Shown here in pieces: positions 6,754 to 6,761 of a DNA stretch of 6,761 nt. A program made the translations under genes and the position numbers. Under the pieces are notes generated by a model, which was not told the DNA's origin, did no database searches, and saw only the letters and a program-made list of their open reading frames with translations. Origin of the DNA: an uncultured Rhizobiaceae group bacterium (GTDB lineage: Bacteria; Pseudomonadota; Alphaproteobacteria; Rhizobiales; Rhizobiaceae); the NCBI GenBank assembly GCA_938009335.1, contig CALLHT010000015.1, forward strand, positions 1 to 6,761. The letters are read 5' to 3'. Position 1 is the stretch's first letter. Every line of letters begins with the position of its first letter.

Positions 6754-6761
6754 GTGATGCC
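6754..6761 (+). other. Possible start of a downstream gene (pdxA expected from gene order), cut by the window edge
   Basis: After the stop at 6747-6749 the window ends with GCAGGTGATGCC. GTG (6754-6756) and ATG (6757-6759) are in the same frame and either could start a gene, but the AGG just upstream is too close for a standard ribosome site. In Rhizobiales this position is usually pdxA (4-hydroxythreonine-4-phosphate dehydrogenase). Fewer than three codons are visible, so the identity comes only from remembered gene order. Confidence 0.25.

Noticed and set aside
1..6761. Search for a mobile element, CRISPR array, tRNA or novel defence-type system
   Set aside because: No repeat arrays, transposase or integrase frames, tRNA-like folds or unknown large genes are visible; every long coding frame belongs to a recognised housekeeping family in a conserved order.

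Overview
The window looks like ordinary chromosome from an alphaproteobacterium, most likely of the Hyphomicrobiales (Rhizobiales) type. Three things point that way: the gene order pepA <- -> lptF-lptG-lptD-surA, the style of the SurA-like protein and of LptD, and CtrA-type TTAA-N7-TTAAC boxes in the one large intergenic gap. Base composition looks moderate (roughly half GC by eye), which is low for a rhizobial relative and may suit a marine lineage. The lineage call is inference from remembered family sequences, not from a search.

Layout. Positions 1-410 (minus strand) hold the first 136 codons of leucyl aminopeptidase (pepA), cut by the left edge. Positions 411-715 are a divergent intergenic region with no gene. 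It carries a perfect CtrA-type box (592-607), a second box with one mismatch (650-665) and a small hairpin in the lptF leader. On the plus strand follow lptF (716-1924), lptG (1921-3015, 4-base ATGA overlap), lptD (3016-5544, TTG start directly after the lptG stop) and, after an 89-base gap, a SurA-like gene (5634-6749). The last 12 bases may hold the first codons of a further gene, which would usually be pdxA in this order.

How the genes work together. LptF and LptG are the two membrane subunits of the ABC exporter that lifts LPS out of the inner membrane. The ATPase LptB, LptC, LptA and LptE must be encoded elsewhere. LptD is the outer-membrane beta-barrel that inserts LPS into the outer leaflet. 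The SurA-like protein is expected to be a chaperone for outer-membrane barrels, and LptD is a known SurA client in E. coli. The operon therefore pairs the LPS exporter and translocon with a likely barrel-assembly helper.

No new multi-gene system is visible. The points most worth checking are the paired CtrA boxes ahead of the LPS-transport operon, the predicted lipoprotein form of the SurA-like protein with its long charged linker, and the start of lptD set by its ribosome binding site.
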